Assembly: GCA_013152795.1 (NCBI GenBank)
Contig: JAADFS010000280.1
Location: forward strand, 1 to 8,701
Length of the DNA stretch: 8,701 nt
Reading direction: 5' to 3'
Origin: Deferribacteres bacterium
GTDB taxonomy: Bacteria > Nitrospirota > Thermodesulfovibrionia > UBA6902
A model generated the notes under the pieces. That model saw only the letters and a list, made by a program, of their open reading frames with translations, searched no databases and was not told the origin of the DNA. Shown one piece after another: positions 6,228-8,701 of this stretch. The position numbers and the translations under genes were made by a program. Every line of letters begins with the position of its first letter. Within the stretch, counting starts at the first letter, position 1.

Positions 6228-6230
6228 TAT

Positions 6231-8288
6231 TCACTTCTGTCCCACGGACAATTCAATGATAAACCGCGTGCCCTTCGGCTCATTATCCTGCACCCTTATA
6301 TATCCCCTGTGTTTTGATATTATGCTGTTGACAATCGCCAGGCCCAGGCCGGTTCCCTCTTTCCTCGTCGAGAAATACGGAAAAAAGAGCTTGTCCTTGT
6401 CCTCTTCCCTTATGCCGGTTCCGTCATCCGCAACCTCTATCCTCACAAGGTCCAGCGCCGGATTGTAAGAAGTGTTCAGCCATATCTTTCTTGTCTTCGC
6501 CTGGATTGCATTGTCTATAAGGTTGATCAGGGCCATCTTTATCTGTTTTTTGTCGATCTCGATCTCGGGCATGTCGCCGGTGAATGAAGTCAGTATCTCC
6601 ACATCCTTAAGATTGATGTAAAGCTCGGCCACTTCTTCAATGACCGTCCTGATATTGATTGATTCAAGGTGTATCTTGGGCATCTTGCCGAATCTTGAAA
6701 ATTCATCCACAAGCGACCTGAGGCTGTTTACCTCATGCACGATTGTCCTTGTTGAGCGGTTCAGTATCTCTTCAAAATCCTCAGCCTTCTCGTTCCACTT
6801 TTTCAGAACCCTTTCCGCTGACAGCCTTATAGGCGTAAGGGGATTCTTGATTTCATGGGCGATTCTCTTCGCGACCTCCTGCCATGCAAGGGCCCTCTGC
6901 GCCATTATGATCTCGGTGAGATTATCAAATACCGCAAGGGTGCCGAAAAATTTGTTTGCCGAATCCTTGATAATGGTCATATAAATCCTCAGGTCCATGG
7001 GCCTGCCGTTTATGTAGATATGAACCTCCTTTTCAACGGCGCCGAAGCCTTTTTCACTGAGACGCTTGACCATTGAGATCAGCTCGTCGGATTTGAGCCT
7101 GCTGAGCAGCACCTTGTGGCTTCTGCCCTCTATATCCCGCCGGTCTATGCCGAGCATGGAACATGCGGCATTGTTCAGGGTGGTTATCCTGCCCGAACGG
7201 TCGAAAAATATAACGCCTGTGTTTATACTCTCAAGGATGGATTCCATGCTGAGCCTCCGGCGGTCGGATTCCCTGTAGGCCCGTTCAAGGGAGCGCTTGC
7301 CTTCCTGTATCTCGTCAAGCATTTTGTTGAAAGAGTTGATCAGCATGCCTATTTCATCATCCCTGTCAAGGTCGATCCTGAAGTCGAGATCACCGTGCGC
7401 AACGGTCTTTGTCGCCTCGGCAAGCGATTGTATGGGCACTGTTATGCCCTTGGCGATACGGAGCGACACCCACAGCGCAAGAAAGATGATCAGCAGCGTG
7501 GCTACGGTGAGCATCAGGAAATATAAAAACCTTATGGGGTTCTGCTGGGTCTTGATCTGCAGGTAATCGTTGAACGCCCTCTGGACGGATTCCATTTTGG
7601 TCACGAGTTCCCGCGGGATCAGGGTCTCGACCACGACAACACCTGTAACCCCCTCCCCTTCCACGACAGGGGCCGCAGCCCTTATGATGTCGCCCTTGTC
7701 CGTTGACAGCACATCTGTGCCCGCTGTGCCGTTGAATGCCTCTCTCACGAGGTCCGAATTGTCCGGTGCGGTCAGGAGATAACTGATGAACCCGCTGCTG
7801 TCGGGGTTTTTCCGCGGGCCGCGGGGCAGGAGATTTTCGTCTGATGCAAGGAGTTTCGCATACTCAGCGGCGTTCTGCCTTTCCTTGAAGTAAAAGGTCC
7901 TGGCTATATCCATTGAATCATATATGGGTTTCTGCACCTCGAGGGAGAACCAGGTATCAATGGAATTGTTTATCAGTTGATTCGAGAGGATGAAAAGAAG
8001 GGCGGACGGTATGAGCACAAGCCCGAGGAAAGAGGCGACAAGCTTTGTCCTGAATTTCGAGCCTATGGCCTTCCGTTTCTTCTCTGTATAGACGTGGACG
8101 AGGTTTCGCCCCACAAAGAAGATCAGGAGCAGGAGGTAGAGTATTACATTTACGATTACGAATATGAAACCGATCTTGATAAGGAGGGGGCCGTGCTCGA
8201 TTCCGAGATAGTTGAGCACCACGCCCGTGACGATTATCGCCGCAAAGCTCAGTATAAACAGTCCGAGAAGCGCCTTGAGGTTTTTCAT
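6231..8288 (-). CDS. ntrY: NtrY-like membrane sensor histidine kinase
   Basis: This 685-residue inner-membrane kinase has the NtrY layout. Predicted helices lie at about 5-27, 35-60, 82-104 and 254-278, with an extracytoplasmic region of about 145 residues between the third and fourth. The stretch GSKFRTKLVASFLGLVLIP (76-94) leading to DTWFSLEV (111-118) is a recognisable NtrY signature. A HAMP linker (about 276-330) and a PAS domain (about 349-460) follow. The kinase core has an H box with His478 in RIAHEIKNPLTP, an N box LINLIDNAIQA (587-597), G1 DDGTGI (621-626) and G2 GTGLGL (645-650). It should autophosphorylate His478 and pass phosphate to the regulator encoded downstream. The start is firm: GGAGGG (8300-8295) is six bases before the ATG, which overlaps the DUF4390 stop as ATGA, implying translational coupling. 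The sensed signal is unknown. Confidence 0.94.
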   Translation of the reverse strand: MKNLKALLGLFILSFAAIIVTGVVLNYLGIEHGPLLIKIGFIFVIVNVILYLLLLIFFVGRNLVHVYTEKKRKAIGSKFRTKLVASFLGLVLIPSALLFILSNQLINNSIDTWFSLEVQKPIYDSMDIARTFYFKERQNAAEYAKLLASDENLLPRGPRKNPDSSGFISYLLTAPDNSDLVREAFNGTAGTDVLSTDKGDIIRAAAPVVEGEGVTGVVVVETLIPRELVTKMESVQRAFNDYLQIKTQQNPIRFLYFLMLTVATLLIIFLALWVSLRIAKGITVPIQSLAEATKTVAHGDLDFRIDLDRDDEIGMLINSFNKMLDEIQEGKRSLERAYRESDRRRLSMESILESINTGVIFFDRSGRITTLNNAACSMLGIDRRDIEGRSHKVLLSRLKSDELISMVKRLSEKGFGAVEKEVHIYINGRPMDLRIYMTIIKDSANKFFGTLAVFDNLTEIIMAQRALAWQEVAKRIAHEIKNPLTPIRLSAERVLKKWNEKAEDFEEILNRSTRTIVHEVNSLRSLVDEFSRFGKMPKIHLESINIRTVIEEVAELYINLKDVEILTSFTGDMPEIEIDKKQIKMALINLIDNAIQAKTRKIWLNTSYNPALDLVRIEVADDGTGIREEDKDKLFFPYFSTRKEGTGLGLAIVNSIISKHRGYIRVQDNEPKGTRFIIELSVGQK

Positions 8289-8701
8289 CGCACGCCCTCC
8301 ACGACAAAGGGCTTGGATTCCCTTGCGAGACTCATCTCCACTTCTGGTATAAAGTGCATCAGGAACCCTGTAAGCGGCAGTTGTTTCAGGCTTTTTGACT
8401 CCACTATGGCCCTCAGGTAATAACGCCCGGGCTCCAGCTCTTTTATGTGCGCGAGATTGATGCCGTCAACCCTGAAAATCCAGTTCTTCACCGCGCCGTA
8501 ATCCCTGAATTTTTTTTCAGTGCGGACAATCCCGTCATACGAGGATGCCCTGTACTGCTCCCTGAGGTTGTCATATCTGATGACCTTCTTGATCTTTTTC
8601 GATACCACGAATTCATCGGGCCAGAAATTCCATACCCTGAGGAGTTCCACGGTAAACACTATCTCCTTTTCGATGCCGGAATTTATGGTCGCCTCGAATT
8701 C
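8285..8701 (-). CDS. DUF4390-family protein, C-terminal part (5' end outside window)
   Basis: The frame is open from the right edge of the window to TGA at 8287-8285, giving 138 residues without the true N-terminus. A GTG at 8659 is not the start: the residues before it (FEATINSGIEKEIVFTVELL) already match the conserved DUF4390 core. Other family-like features are the aromatic strand RVWNFWPDEFVV, the IRYDNLREQYRA segment, and the late GRYYLRAIVESKSLKQLP segment ending in a proline- and phenylalanine-rich tail. DUF4390 proteins are usually short and have an N-terminal signal or membrane segment, which cannot be seen here. Function is unknown. Overlap with the kinase start (ATGA) shows a shared operon, and from memory DUF4390 precedes ntrY-ntrX in many proteobacteria, often after rsmB. 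Confidence 0.78.
   Translation of the reverse strand, partial: EFEATINSGIEKEIVFTVELLRVWNFWPDEFVVSKKIKKVIRYDNLREQYRASSYDGIVRTEKKFRDYGAVKNWIFRVDGINLAHIKELEPGRYYLRAIVESKSLKQLPLTGFLMHFIPEVEMSLARESKPFVVEGVR

Noticed and set aside
8657..8659. GTG at 8659 as the start of the DUF4390 gene
   Set aside because: The frame stays open to the window edge and the residues before the GTG match the family core, so the gene is cut by the window.
8696..8701. The window ends exactly on GAATTC (an EcoRI site)
   Set aside because: It may be chance or a cloning boundary. The DUF4390 frame continues through it without disturbance, so it has no biological meaning here.

Overview
The window looks like ordinary chromosomal DNA from a Gram-negative bacterium of moderate GC content. 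The gene set suggests a Nitrospirota- or Deltaproteobacteria-like lineage: an NtrY/NtrX two-component pair behind a DUF4390 gene, a Tat-exported M15/DUF882 peptidase, an archaeal-type zinc-ribbon nicotinate phosphoribosyltransferase, and a heptanucleotide repeat tract between genes. That placement is an inference from gene content, not a computed one. I see no rRNA, tRNA, CRISPR array, insertion sequence or phage gene. Coding density is high and the longest gap without a gene is about 195 bases.

Left half, plus strand (1-4142). The 3' end of rsmD (16S rRNA guanine-N2 methyltransferase) is followed by a spacer with a degenerate 7-base tandem repeat and a G-rich stretch. A co-directional run follows: coaD (phosphopantetheine adenylyltransferase), a nicotinamidase-type hydrolase with complete catalytic and metal residues, a nicotinate phosphoribosyltransferase carrying a four-cysteine zinc ribbon, and a ten-helix EamA/DMT transporter. 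The two middle enzymes catalyse successive steps (nicotinamide to nicotinate to nicotinate mononucleotide), so with coaD this is a small NAD/CoA cofactor cluster. Next comes a small exported protein of two duplicated SH3b repeats with its own TTGACA promoter.

Right half, minus strand (4156-8701), read from right to left. It starts with a DUF4390 gene that runs off the window, then an NtrY-like membrane histidine kinase whose ATG overlaps the DUF4390 stop (ATGA), then an NtrX-like sigma54-activating response regulator, and finally a Tat-exported DUF882/M15 peptidoglycan peptidase. A good TTGATG-18-TATAAT promoter sits between the regulator and the peptidase and overlaps the peptidase's first possible ATG, which argues that translation starts about 30 bases downstream at a TTG with a proper ribosome binding site.

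The two halves converge between 4142 and 4156, where an SH3b protein and a peptidoglycan peptidase, both probably exported, meet tail to tail. I found no clear case for a wholly new system. The most interesting points are the cofactor-salvage cluster with its unassigned transporter, the promoter/start conflict of the peptidase, the conserved DUF4390-NtrY-NtrX arrangement, and the heptamer repeat.
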